Positions 1-8,090 of a stretch of 64,000 nucleotides of DNA are shown here, piece by piece (position 1 is the stretch's first letter; each line of letters starts with the position of its first letter). The notes under the pieces were generated by a model. The model ran no database searches, was not told the origin of the DNA, and saw nothing but the letters and a program-made list of their open reading frames with translations. Made by a program: the position numbers and the translations under genes. Origin of the DNA: FEB-22 sp003105195 (GTDB taxonomy: Bacteria; Pseudomonadota; Alphaproteobacteria; Rhizobiales; Xanthobacteraceae); NCBI GenBank assembly GCA_027493405.1, contig JAOSKV010000001.1, positions 1,126,479 to 1,190,478 on the forward strand, given 5' to 3'.

Positions 1-386
1 CGCCGCGCGACGATGCGGACGAAATCGTCGAGCGACTCCTGGGTGCTGCGGCGCACATTCGCGAGATTGTGCGCCTCGCTCGCGGACAGCACGTAGTTGA
101 CCTTGGCGACCCCGGTCTCGAAGGCGCGCTCGGCGCCGCGCAGGTTCGGGACCAGCGCCGCGGCCACGAAGCCGCCCATGGCGACGGCGCCGCGCGCCAC
201 CGCGTCGGCGTCGACGAACTGCGGCACGACCTTGGCCGGGACGAAGGACGTGACCTCGACCTCCGGCATGCCGGCCGCCGCCGCGCGGCGGCACCATTCG
301 AGCTTCTGCTCCGTGCTCAGCACGGTCTTCACGAGCTGCAGCCCGTCGCGCAGGCCGACCTCGCGCACCTCGGCTCTCTGGCCCAT
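1..386 (-). CDS. Hydroxymethylglutaryl-CoA lyase-like enzyme, N-terminal part
   Basis: Member of the HMGL-like TIM-barrel family, which cleaves 3-hydroxy-acyl-CoA thioesters such as HMG-CoA or citramalyl-type CoA esters. The start at 386 gives MGQRAEVREVGLRDGLQ; the RDGLQ motif carries the metal- and substrate-binding residues typical of MvaB-type lyases. About 128 codons are present and the gene runs off the left edge, so the C-terminal metal ligands cannot be checked. It lies 10 bp after the enoyl-CoA hydratase gene and is the last visible gene of the operon. Pairing with a hydratase fits hydration followed by retro-Claisen cleavage. The family is clear; the substrate is not known. Confidence 0.85.
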   Translation of the reverse strand, partial: MGQRAEVREVGLRDGLQLVKTVLSTEQKLEWCRRAAAAGMPEVEVTSFVPAKVVPQFVDADAVARGAVAMGGFVAAALVPNLRGAERAFETGVAKVNYVLSASEAHNLANVRRSTQESLDDFVRIVAR

Positions 387-396
387 GCTGGCTCTC

Positions 397-1191
397 CTAT
401 CGGCCTCGGAAGACCGGCTTGCGCTTCTCGTTGAAGGCATTGATGCCTTCGCGCCGGTCTTCCGTCGGCACCATGCGGTTGTAGGCCTCGATCTCGAACG
501 CCATGCCGTCCCACAGCGACATCTGCATGCCGCGATGGACCGACTGCTTGGCCTGGCGGACCGCGATCGGGGCGTTGTCGGCGATCCGGCGTGCGGTCGC
601 GAGCGTCGCCTCCATGAGATCCGCGAGCGGCACCACCCGGTTCACGAGGCCCCACTGCGCCCCCTGCGCGGCCGTGAAGGCCTGACCCGTGAGGATGATC
701 TCCTTGGCGCGGCGCATCCCCACGGCGCGCGGCAGGTTCTGCGTGCCGCCGGCGCCCGGCATGATGCCGAGGGTCACCTCGGTCAAGGCGAAGCGCGCGG
801 TCTCCGCCGCGTAGACGAAGTCCACCGCGGCCGCCAGCTCGCAGCCGCCGCCATAGGCGGCCCCGTTGACGGCCGCGATCAGCGGCAGCGGACAGGCCAC
901 GACGGCGCGCATCATGCGCTCGAAAATGGCGTGCTGGGCCTGCCAGGCCTCGTCGGTCATGCCGCGCCGCTCCTTCAGGTCGCCGCCGGCGCAGAACGCC
1001 TTCTCGCCGCTCCCGGTGACGACGACGCAGCGCAGGCCATCGAAACGGATCTGCAGCTCCTCGAAGAGCTCCATCAGATCGCGCCCCATCTGCGTGTTCA
1101 TCGCATTGGACGCCTGGGGGCGATCGAGCGTCACCACCAGGATGTCGGGGCTCGGGTGCCCGAGCCGCAGGGTCTCGTAGTCGTCACGCAA
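397..1191 (-). CDS. Enoyl-CoA hydratase/isomerase family protein
   Basis: Crotonase-fold protein of 264 aa. It has the two oxyanion-hole regions (AFCAGGDLKE and NGAAYGGGCELA) and the LTEVTLGIMPGAGGTQ segment, whose Glu is the usual general acid/base of hydratases. The start is set at a TTG (1189-1191) because GAAGGA lies 8 bases upstream and the length then matches the family. An ATG at 1227 would add 12 residues and has no clear ribosome-binding site. The start overlaps the CoA-transferase stop by 8 bases, so translation is probably coupled. With the HMGL-like gene after it, a role as hydratase for a branched or dicarboxylic enoyl-CoA (methylglutaconyl- or itaconyl-CoA type) is inferred. Confidence 0.88.
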   Translation of the reverse strand: MRDDYETLRLGHPSPDILVVTLDRPQASNAMNTQMGRDLMELFEELQIRFDGLRCVVVTGSGEKAFCAGGDLKERRGMTDEAWQAQHAIFERMMRAVVACPLPLIAAVNGAAYGGGCELAAAVDFVYAAETARFALTEVTLGIMPGAGGTQNLPRAVGMRRAKEIILTGQAFTAAQGAQWGLVNRVVPLADLMEATLATARRIADNAPIAVRQAKQSVHRGMQMSLWDGMAFEIEAYNRMVPTEDRREGINAFNEKRKPVFRGR

Positions 1192-2344
1192 GGGGCTGGT
1201 CCTTCGTCTGTGCAAGCCATCGGGCATTGTGCTCGCCGAGCTTCGGCGCGCGCGAGCGCGAGCGCGGTCGCACACCGTCCACCGTGAGGGGAATCCCGCC
1301 GAGCCGGAGGTCGTCGCCCTCGGCCGGCGCGAGCATCCCGACCGCCTCGGTCTGCGGATGGCGCGCCACCTGGTCGACGGTGAGCAGCGGGGAATTGGGC
1401 ACGCCGGCCTCGTCGAGGACCTGTCCCAGCCCCTCCACCGTCAGCCTCGCCACGGCGGCGGCGATCTGCCGGAGCAGCCGCTCGCGGTTGCGAACGCGCG
1501 CCGGGTTGGTCGCGAAGTCCGGGTCCGCGGCGAGCCCGTCCAGGCCGAGCGCGCGGCACAGCTTGCGGAACAGATTGTCGTTGCCGGCCGCGATCATCAG
1601 CCAGCCGTCGGAGGTCTGGAACGCCTGGTAGGGCACGATCTCGGCAATGCCTGAACCGTGCGGCCGGCGCACCTCGCCGGATGCCTCGTAGCCGGCGAGC
1701 GGAACCGTCATCCAGGCGAGCCCGGTCTCGTAGAGCGAGGTCGAGATGTGGGCGCCCTGGCGGGTCGCCTGCCGGCCGAGCAGGCTCGCAAGGAGCCCGA
1801 TCACGGTCCACATGCCCGACCCCATGTCGATGAGCGAGACGCCGACACGGACGGGCGGACGGTCGCCGCCCTCCCCGGTCACGCTCATGATGCCGGTCGC
1901 CGCCTGCGCGAGCGGATCGTAGCCGGGCTTCTGCGACAACGGCCCGCGCGGGCCGAAGGCGCCGATGTCGCACCAGATGAGCTCCGGCTTCTCGGCGCGC
2001 AGGGACTGCGGCGTCAGGTCGAACTTCTCGAGAATGCCGGGCCGCAGGTTCTGGATCACGACGTCGGCCTGCCCGACGATCAGGGCCCGCAGGGCGTTCA
2101 CGTCATCGGCGCGCGTGAAATCGACCGTGATCCCCTCCTTGCCGCGGTTGAGGCACAGGAACGAGGTGGCGACGTCGTTCCAGAACGGCGGCCCCCAGCC
2201 GCGCGCGTAGTCGCCACCCGCCGGGTTCTCGACCTTGACCACGCGGGCGCCGAGCTCCGCCAGGATGAGTCCCGCGTAGGGAGCCGCGACGCTGTGCCCC
2301 AGCTCGACCACCGTGATCCCGGCGAGTGGACTGTCTTGGCTCAT
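1184..2344 (-). CDS. Class III CoA-transferase (CaiB/formyl-CoA transferase family)
   Basis: 386-aa family III CoA-transferase, which moves CoA between carboxylic acids through an aspartyl-CoA anhydride. The start MSQDSPLAGITVVELGHSVA is typical for the family, followed by PYAGLILAELGARVVKVENP. The segment GVSLIDMGSGMW holds the Asp expected to be the catalytic nucleophile. AAGNDNLFRKLC near residue 240 and the C-terminal PNSPLLTVDQV are also canonical. AGAAGAAAGAT precedes the ATG. It sits between an SDR and a hydratase in a transporter-linked operon, suggesting that it activates the imported acid or recycles CoA. The donor and acceptor acids cannot be read from the sequence. Confidence 0.9.
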   Translation of the reverse strand: MSQDSPLAGITVVELGHSVAAPYAGLILAELGARVVKVENPAGGDYARGWGPPFWNDVATSFLCLNRGKEGITVDFTRADDVNALRALIVGQADVVIQNLRPGILEKFDLTPQSLRAEKPELIWCDIGAFGPRGPLSQKPGYDPLAQAATGIMSVTGEGGDRPPVRVGVSLIDMGSGMWTVIGLLASLLGRQATRQGAHISTSLYETGLAWMTVPLAGYEASGEVRRPHGSGIAEIVPYQAFQTSDGWLMIAAGNDNLFRKLCRALGLDGLAADPDFATNPARVRNRERLLRQIAAAVARLTVEGLGQVLDEAGVPNSPLLTVDQVARHPQTEAVGMLAPAEGDDLRLGGIPLTVDGVRPRSRSRAPKLGEHNARWLAQTKDQPLA

Positions 2345-2445
2345 ATCTTTCTTCTGTCCTGCCACCGGCGTCAGCCGGATCCTCGGAAGCTCGGCACGCG
2401 GCGTGCCCGATCGCCCCTTCGCCGCGGCGGCGCGCCCGTGACCGG

Positions 2446-3255
2446 CTACGACTTGTCCATCGCGTTGTCGGCCACCAGCACCGCGCCATTGACGAAGCTC
2501 GCCGCATCCGAGAGCGCGAACACGATCAGGTTGGCGAGCTCCTCCGGAGTGCCCCAGCGGGTGTTGCGGGAGGCCTGGTTGAGTGACCACTGCTCGCGCG
2601 TCTGCTCGGCCTCGTCCTCCTTGAGCTCTCGCTTGGCGAGCTCGCGTTCCCACTTGGCGAAGCGCTCCGGCGTATTGACGAATCCCGGCACCACGCAATT
2701 GACGCGGATATTGTGCGGCGCGAACTCGTTGGCGAGAATCTTGGAGAAGCGGATCTCGGCCGACTTCGCCGGGCCCGTGCAGGACGAGAGGAAGGGCGGA
2801 TTGGTCACCATGATGCCGGTCTCGCCCGCGACGTTCACGACGCGCCCGCCCCCCTTCTTCAGCATCATCGGGATGATCCGCTGGCAGATCCGGAACTGGG
2901 CGAAGAAATTGATCGCCATTCCGTATTGCAGCTCCTCGTCGGTCACCTCGAGGAACGGCTTGTAGGTCCCGGTGCCGGCGTTGTTCACCAGGAGATCGAC
3001 GTGTCCGAGCTTCTTCTCGACCACGGAGGGCAGCTTCTCGATCGCGGCGAGATCGGTCACGTCGAGCGGATGGGTCTCCACCTTCTTGCCGGTCGTCTTC
3101 TGGATGTCCTCCGCGGCCTCGGCGAGAGCCGATTCGCGCCGGGCGCAGATCAGGACCCGGACGCCCTCCCGGGCGAGACCACGCGCCGCCTCGAGCCCGA
3201 TGCCCTTGCTCCCGCCGGTGACGAGCGCGGTTTTTCCGGCCAAGCCCAGTTCCAT
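2446..3255 (-). CDS. SDR-family oxidoreductase with altered catalytic residues
   Basis: 269-aa Rossmann-fold short-chain dehydrogenase/reductase. TGGSKGIG near residue 12 binds the nucleotide and NNAGTG is the usual structural motif. The catalytic region is unusual: where the family has Ser-Ser it has NVAGETG, and the YxxxK position reads TGPAK, so Lys is kept but Tyr and probably Ser are replaced. The protein may therefore be non-catalytic or act by another mechanism. The start follows AGGAGAGATGGC, a good ribosome-binding site, 10 bp after the MmgE/PrpD gene. There is a 101-bp gap to the CoA-transferase. The substrate is unknown. Confidence 0.85.
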   Translation of the reverse strand: MELGLAGKTALVTGGSKGIGLEAARGLAREGVRVLICARRESALAEAAEDIQKTTGKKVETHPLDVTDLAAIEKLPSVVEKKLGHVDLLVNNAGTGTYKPFLEVTDEELQYGMAINFFAQFRICQRIIPMMLKKGGGRVVNVAGETGIMVTNPPFLSSCTGPAKSAEIRFSKILANEFAPHNIRVNCVVPGFVNTPERFAKWERELAKRELKEDEAEQTREQWSLNQASRNTRWGTPEELANLIVFALSDAASFVNGAVLVADNAMDKS

Positions 3256-3265
3256 GCCATCTCTC

Positions 3266-4651
3266 CTACTGATGCAGCGAAAGGCCGTCGAGCACGTGCC
3301 GGATGCCGAGCGCGGCATCGGCCTCGACCGATTCGAAGACCGCGTCCGCGATCCGCCGGGCTGACCCGGCCGGCCTCCCGTCAGCCGCCATCCGACGCTC
3401 GAACTCGGCGGTTGCCTGGTTGCGATCCTGGAAGATCAGGTGGCGTGGCGATTCGGCTGCCTCGCGCCGCACGCGCGTACCGTCCGCGAGCTCGACCTCG
3501 ACCGTGGCATCGAGCGCCATCCCGTCGTGCGGCCGGATCTCGGTGACCTCGACCAGCCTCAGAATCTGCGGGTCGGTCCGCTTGGTCAGCGCGACGTCAT
3601 AGCCGAGCTCGCCATAGGCGAGCATGGCGGCGGCCGCGAAGGCCGAGCTCGCCTGCGTCTGGACGCTGCGTTCGAACGGACCCTTGAATGCCGTCCCCGG
3701 ATATTCCGTGTAGGGGCGCCACATCGTGACCGTGACGCGCTCGATGCGCGCGACGGCCACGCCGCTTTCGCGCACCAGCTTCGCGGCGGCCACGACCGGC
3801 ATGTTGTCGCCGAGCGTCGCCCAGGGCTTGGCCATGATCTCGAGCATGATCCCGATGTCGGGCTCCCCTCTCCACTTCGCCGGCGTCTCGCCCAGGCCTG
3901 CGAGCGAGCGCAGCAGTCCCTTGGGGCCTTCCAGGCCGTCGGGGGCGCCGAGGACCCCCTGCTGGGCGAGCTGGGCCGCGGCGAGCCCGCCCCGCCCGGC
4001 ATTGCCGTTCTGCAACCGCCACTCGTCCGAGCCGCAGCGCACCGGCTCGAGCACCCCGCCCGTGATGCTGGTGGCGATCCCGATCGCGTTGGTGGCCGCC
4101 GCGGCGTCGAGGCCGAGCCCGACCGACGCGGTGGCGGCGGCGCCGATCGTGCCGAAGGTGGGACTGGCGCGCAGCCCGCGCCCGATCAGGGCGCGCGCCA
4201 CGATCTCGTCGGCGCCGAGCCACTCGATCGTGGTGTAGCCGGCGACGATCGCGCGCAGCACGTCCGCGAGCGACGCGGCCCGGTTCTCTCCCACGGCGAC
4301 CGCGACCGGCACGATGAGCGATCCCGGGTGGGACCAGGACTTGTGGTCGGTATCGTCCTGGAAGTGGGCATGGACCGCCACGCCATTGGCGACGACGGCA
4401 TCGGCGAGCGCGACCCGCGCCCCGTCGACCCACAGGCGCGCGGTGTTCTCCCCCGAGGGCACGCGCGTGGCGACCGTTCGCATGGCCTTGGCGGTGCGCT
4501 CCTCGCGCGCCGCGATCGCCAGGCCCAGCGCGTCGAGCAGGCAGATGGCGGCCTTCTCGGCGACCGGACGCGGCAGCGGCGCGCGCGCGCATCGCGCCAC
4601 AAAGGCGCCCAGGCGATGGGTCGCGTTCACGGTCCCGCTGCCGTCCCCCAT
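3266..4651 (-). CDS. MmgE/PrpD family protein
   Basis: 461-aa member of the MmgE/PrpD family, which contains 2-methylcitrate dehydratase, cis-aconitate decarboxylase and iminodisuccinate epimerase. Family landmarks include CLLDALGLAIAAREER, HAHFQDDTDHKSWSHPGS (the His/Asp/Lys-rich active-site stretch) and ASVGLGLDAAAATNAIGIA. The ATG shares its A with the preceding livF stop (TGATG), so the enzyme gene is translationally coupled to the transporter. The context suggests it dehydrates, isomerises or decarboxylates the imported tricarboxylic or branched dicarboxylic acid before CoA activation. The exact reaction cannot be assigned. Confidence 0.88.
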   Translation of the reverse strand: MGDGSGTVNATHRLGAFVARCARAPLPRPVAEKAAICLLDALGLAIAAREERTAKAMRTVATRVPSGENTARLWVDGARVALADAVVANGVAVHAHFQDDTDHKSWSHPGSLIVPVAVAVGENRAASLADVLRAIVAGYTTIEWLGADEIVARALIGRGLRASPTFGTIGAAATASVGLGLDAAAATNAIGIATSITGGVLEPVRCGSDEWRLQNGNAGRGGLAAAQLAQQGVLGAPDGLEGPKGLLRSLAGLGETPAKWRGEPDIGIMLEIMAKPWATLGDNMPVVAAAKLVRESGVAVARIERVTVTMWRPYTEYPGTAFKGPFERSVQTQASSAFAAAAMLAYGELGYDVALTKRTDPQILRLVEVTEIRPHDGMALDATVEVELADGTRVRREAAESPRHLIFQDRNQATAEFERRMAADGRPAGSARRIADAVFESVEADAALGIRHVLDGLSLHQ

Positions 4652-5346
4652 CACAGGTACTCCTCGGCCAGCGCGAGCTCGCGGATTTCCGCAATGGTGC
4701 CGCTGCGGCGCACCTCGCCGCCGCGCATCACATAGCCGCGGGTGGCGAGCTTGAGCGCCGGGCGCGCCATCTGCTCGGTCATGAGGATCGTCGTGCCGCG
4801 CTGCTGCATCTGGCGGATCGCCTCGCTGATGCGCGCGATCCAGACCGGGGCGAGGCCGAGGAACGGCTCGTCCAGCAGCAGCAGGGCCGGGAACGAGCTC
4901 ATCGCGCGGGCGAGCGCGACGATCTGCTGCTCGCCGCCGCTGAGCTGACCGGCCGGCTGCCGCGCGCGCTCGGCCAGCAGCGGGAACAGCTCGCACAGCC
5001 ACGCGAAGGCCTTGCGCTGTCTTTCGCGCCCGAGGCCGAAGGCCCCGGACAGGACGTTGTCGGCGACCGACATGCTCGGGAAGACGCGCCGTCCCTCCGG
5101 GGAATAGCCGATCCCGGCCCGCGCCCGGCGGTCGCAGGCCAGCCGATCGAGCCGGTTGCCGTCGAACTCGATCGTGCCGCCGCAGACCGGCACGAGGCCG
5201 ATCACCGCATTGATCAGGCTCGACTTGCCGGCCCCGTTGGCGCCCACCAGCAGCACCGTCTCGCCCTTGTTCACCGCGATCGAAACCTGCCGCAGCGCCG
5301 TGATGCCGCCGTAGCGCACCTCCAGGTCCTTCACGAGCAGCATCAT
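4651..5346 (-). CDS. livF: Branched-chain amino acid-type ABC transporter ATPase, LivF family
   Basis: 231-aa ABC ATPase of the LivF type, one of two ATPases that power a Liv-type importer at the inner membrane. It has Walker A (GANGAGKSS near residue 37), the Q-loop region GYSPEGRRVFPSMSV typical of LivF, signature LSGGEQQIVALARAM and Walker B LLLLDEPFLGLAP. The start is ATGATG overlapping the livG stop by 4 bases. It is fifth in the operon livK-livH-livM-livG-livF. Because the operon continues into acid-CoA enzymes, the solute is more likely an organic acid than leucine, which is an inference from context. Confidence 0.93.
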   Translation of the reverse strand: MMLLVKDLEVRYGGITALRQVSIAVNKGETVLLVGANGAGKSSLINAVIGLVPVCGGTIEFDGNRLDRLACDRRARAGIGYSPEGRRVFPSMSVADNVLSGAFGLGRERQRKAFAWLCELFPLLAERARQPAGQLSGGEQQIVALARAMSSFPALLLLDEPFLGLAPVWIARISEAIRQMQQRGTTILMTEQMARPALKLATRGYVMRGGEVRRSGTIAEIRELALAEEYL

Positions 5347-6113
5347 GCCGGCACCTCGTCGTCGGTGGCGCCGACATAGGCGTCGATCACGTCCTTGCGC
5401 GCGAGCACCTCCGCGGGCGCGCCCTCGGCGATGACCCGGCCGGCATCCAGCACCATGATGCGCGGGCACAGGCGGCGGATCAGGTCCATGTCGTGCTCCA
5501 CGATCAGGACGCTGCAGCCGAGTGTGGCGCGCGCATGCGCGACGAAATCGTCGACGCGCGTGCGCTCGCGCCCCTCGAGACCCGCCGCCGGCTCGTCCAG
5601 CAGCAGCACCTTCGGCGAGGTCGCGTAGGCGAGCAGCAGGCCGAGCATCTTCTGCAGGCCGTAGGGCAGCTTGTCGCTCTGGTCGTCGAGCCGCGTCGAC
5701 AGATCGAACCTCCCGAGCAGGTCCTCGATCCGCTCCCGGACCTCGTCCGATCCGCCGCTGAAGCGGATGGCGCGCGAGATGTTCTCGCTCACGCTCGCGG
5801 GGCGGAACGTGTTGGTCTGCTGGAAGCTGCGCACGAGCCCCATGCGGCTGAGCGTGTGGACCGGCTTCGCGGTTACGTCCCGGCCGCCGAGTGATATCTT
5901 CCCGCTGGTCGGGGGGAGTCTGCCGCAGATCACGTTGATGAGCGTCGTCTTGCCGGCGCCGTTCGGGCCGATGACGCCCATCACGTCGCCGGGCGCGAGG
6001 GTGAAGCTCAGATCCTCGAACACCTTCAGCCCGCCGAACCGCTTGGTGACTTTCTCGACGCGCAACTCGTCGGCATGGCTGCGGGTCGCTCTCGGTGCCT
6101 GCGCCGGCGTCAT
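5343..6113 (-). CDS. livG: Branched-chain amino acid-type ABC transporter ATPase, LivG family
   Basis: 256-aa ABC ATPase of the LivG type. It has Walker A GPNGAGKTT, the LivG-typical RSFQQTNTFRPASVSENI stretch and Walker B VLLLDEPAAGLEG followed by the H-loop region VEHDMDLIRRLC. The signature is divergent, reading LPYGLQKMLGLLLAYA where most homologues have LSYGQQR. The ATG overlaps the livM stop by 4 bases. It forms the heterodimeric motor with the downstream LivF. Confidence 0.93.
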   Translation of the reverse strand: MTPAQAPRATRSHADELRVEKVTKRFGGLKVFEDLSFTLAPGDVMGVIGPNGAGKTTLINVICGRLPPTSGKISLGGRDVTAKPVHTLSRMGLVRSFQQTNTFRPASVSENISRAIRFSGGSDEVRERIEDLLGRFDLSTRLDDQSDKLPYGLQKMLGLLLAYATSPKVLLLDEPAAGLEGRERTRVDDFVAHARATLGCSVLIVEHDMDLIRRLCPRIMVLDAGRVIAEGAPAEVLARKDVIDAYVGATDDEVPA

Positions 6114-7138
6114 GGCCGCACCCTCGCACCGTCCGCCGCCAGGCCGCTCGCGCGCGCGGCGCCCCATGGCCATGCCGGGCCGTACCGTTCCCAGAGCAGG
6201 ATCGCGGTCCCGACGATGCCGCCCTTGGCGAGGGTGACGCAGATCATGATCAGGAGCCCGAACAGGCCCTGCGAATACTCGCCCTGAATGCTGAATATGT
6301 TGGCGGCCCAGACCAGGAGCGTGCTGCCGATGATCGGGCCGAGGATCGAGGAGCGCCCGCCCACGATCGCGTAGGCGATGTAGTTGACGGACGAGATCGG
6401 GCTGAACGAGGTCGGATGAGCCGTCAACAGCATGTTGACGAGAAGGAAGCCCGCCATGCCCGAGAGGCCCGCGGCGACCACGAACCCGATCACCTTGTAG
6501 CGCCACACCACGAGGCCGAGGCTCTGGGCGAGCACTTCGTTCTCCTCGATGCTCGCAAAGTGCTGCCGGTAGTAGCGGGTCAGGGCGGCCGTGATGATCG
6601 CGGCCAGGACCGTGATCCCGGCCGCGAATGCGAGCACCTGCCGGTTGTCGGCGATGCTGAGCCCGAAGAGATCGATGGGCGGCATGCCGACGAGGCCGTT
6701 GGACCCGCCGGTCAATCCCGGCGTCTCGAAGATCACGAGCAGCAGGATCTCGGTGAGCACGAAGGTGACCAGGACGAAGTAGACGCCGCGCAGGCGCAGG
6801 ATGAGGGCGCCGAGCGGCAGCGCCACCAGCGCCGGCACCGCGAAGCTCAGGGCCGTGAGGGCCACGGCATCGGTCACGCCGCCGCGCAGACCGGCGAGCG
6901 CGACCGCGTAACCGCCGAGGCCCATGAACGCCGGCACCGCGAAGGTGAGAAGGTCCATGCGCAGCATGATGTAGACGCTGAACGTCGCCGTGATCGCGAT
7001 CAACGTCTGGTTCGCCACGGAATGGGTGAACGGACTATCGCTCGCGACCGGAATGACGAAGGCGAGCGCCAGGACGACGACGCTCAGGATCTCCCCGAGC
7101 CCCACCACGTTCGAGATCGAGCGCGCCCGTCGCCACAT
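6110..7138 (-). CDS. livM: Branched-chain amino acid-type ABC transporter permease, LivM family
   Basis: 342-aa polytopic membrane protein of the LivM family with about nine predicted hydrophobic segments. Characteristic pieces are AVPAFMGLGGYAVALAG and the conserved cytoplasmic loop with IEENEVLAQSLGL followed by YKVIGFVVAAGLSGMAG, which couples to the ATPases. It pairs with LivH to form the channel. It starts 3 bp after the livH stop and overlaps livG by 4 bases, so the transporter genes form a tight unit. Confidence 0.92.
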   Translation of the reverse strand: MWRRARSISNVVGLGEILSVVVLALAFVIPVASDSPFTHSVANQTLIAITATFSVYIMLRMDLLTFAVPAFMGLGGYAVALAGLRGGVTDAVALTALSFAVPALVALPLGALILRLRGVYFVLVTFVLTEILLLVIFETPGLTGGSNGLVGMPPIDLFGLSIADNRQVLAFAAGITVLAAIITAALTRYYRQHFASIEENEVLAQSLGLVVWRYKVIGFVVAAGLSGMAGFLLVNMLLTAHPTSFSPISSVNYIAYAIVGGRSSILGPIIGSTLLVWAANIFSIQGEYSQGLFGLLIMICVTLAKGGIVGTAILLWERYGPAWPWGAARASGLAADGARVRP

Positions 7139-7141
7139 CGG

Positions 7142-8008
7142 TCAGGCTCCGCGCACTTCGCGGCCGAACAAACCGGACGGCCGGACCACCAGGATGACGA
7201 GAACGAGAGTGAACAGCGTCAGTGCGCCTTTCGAACCGCCCAGGTAGACGCTCGAGAACGCCTCGACCATGCCGACGATGAACGCCGCTGCCGTGGCTCC
7301 GCCGATGCTGCCGAGACCGCCGAGGATGACGGTGATGAACGAGATGGCGAGAACCGAATCGCCGATATGCGGCGCGAGCGACAGAATCGGCGTGACCAGG
7401 GCGCCGGTGAGGCCGGCGAGGCCGGTGGCGAGGCCGAACGCCGCGGGAAACAGAATCCCGGGCCGCAGGCCCTGGGCCATCGCGACCGGCCGGTCGTCCG
7501 CGAGCGCGCGCAGGGCGCGCCCGAAATCCGTGAAGTACATCAGCAAGTAGACGCCGACGATGGTGAGCAGGCAGACCGACAGCACGACGAAGTTCTCGAG
7601 CGGGATGTAGATGCCGCCCGAGCGCAGCGTGCCGCTGATCGGGAAGCGGAACTCGGGGGACTCGGGGCCGAAGACCACGAGGATTCCGGTGGCCATCACG
7701 AGATAGAAGCCGAGCGTGAGCATCAGCGTCGCGAGATGATTGTCGATCAGATGCTCGAGCAGGAAGTACTCGAAGACATAGCCGAGACCGGCGGTGGCCA
7801 GGGCCGCGACCATCACGGCGATCGGATACGGTACCCCGAGATGCTGCACGCACGCATAGGCGACGTATCCGCCCAGCACGTAGAAGCCGCCATGGGCGAA
7901 GTTGACGACGCCGAGAATGCCGAAGATCAGCGTGAAGCCGAGCGCGAGAAGCGCATATTGCGCGCCCAGGCTCACGCCGATCAACGCGGTGTTGACGAAT
8001 CCTTCCAT
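7142..8008 (-). CDS. livH: Branched-chain amino acid-type ABC transporter permease, LivH family
   Basis: 288-aa integral membrane permease of the LivH family. The N-terminus MEGFVNTALIGVSLGAQYAL and the segment GFTLIFGILGVVNFAHGGFY are hallmarks; the coupling loop is RALADDRPVAMAQGL. It ends in VVRPSGLFG, the usual LivH terminus. It is separated from livK by 82 bp holding a strong palindrome (8030-8053). Such spacers often let the binding protein be made in excess over the membrane subunits. Confidence 0.93.
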   Translation of the reverse strand: MEGFVNTALIGVSLGAQYALLALGFTLIFGILGVVNFAHGGFYVLGGYVAYACVQHLGVPYPIAVMVAALATAGLGYVFEYFLLEHLIDNHLATLMLTLGFYLVMATGILVVFGPESPEFRFPISGTLRSGGIYIPLENFVVLSVCLLTIVGVYLLMYFTDFGRALRALADDRPVAMAQGLRPGILFPAAFGLATGLAGLTGALVTPILSLAPHIGDSVLAISFITVILGGLGSIGGATAAAFIVGMVEAFSSVYLGGSKGALTLFTLVLVILVVRPSGLFGREVRGA

Positions 8009-8029
8009 GACACGCCGTCACTCCGCTCC

Positions 8030-8053
8030 GGCGAGCGGCCGCGGCCGCTCGCC
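8030..8053 (-). promoter_or_regulatory. Perfect palindrome/hairpin in the livK-livH spacer
   Basis: A perfect 24-bp palindrome with 11-base arms (GGCGAGCGGCC and its complement) lies between the livK stop and the livH start. The transcript can form a very stable hairpin. There is no U-tract, so it is more likely a partial terminator or 3' stabiliser of the livK message than a full terminator. The function is inferred from position. Confidence 0.5.
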
Positions 8054-8090
8054 TTGCCGACATGAGATGCTGCGAAGCCTCGAGGCGCGG

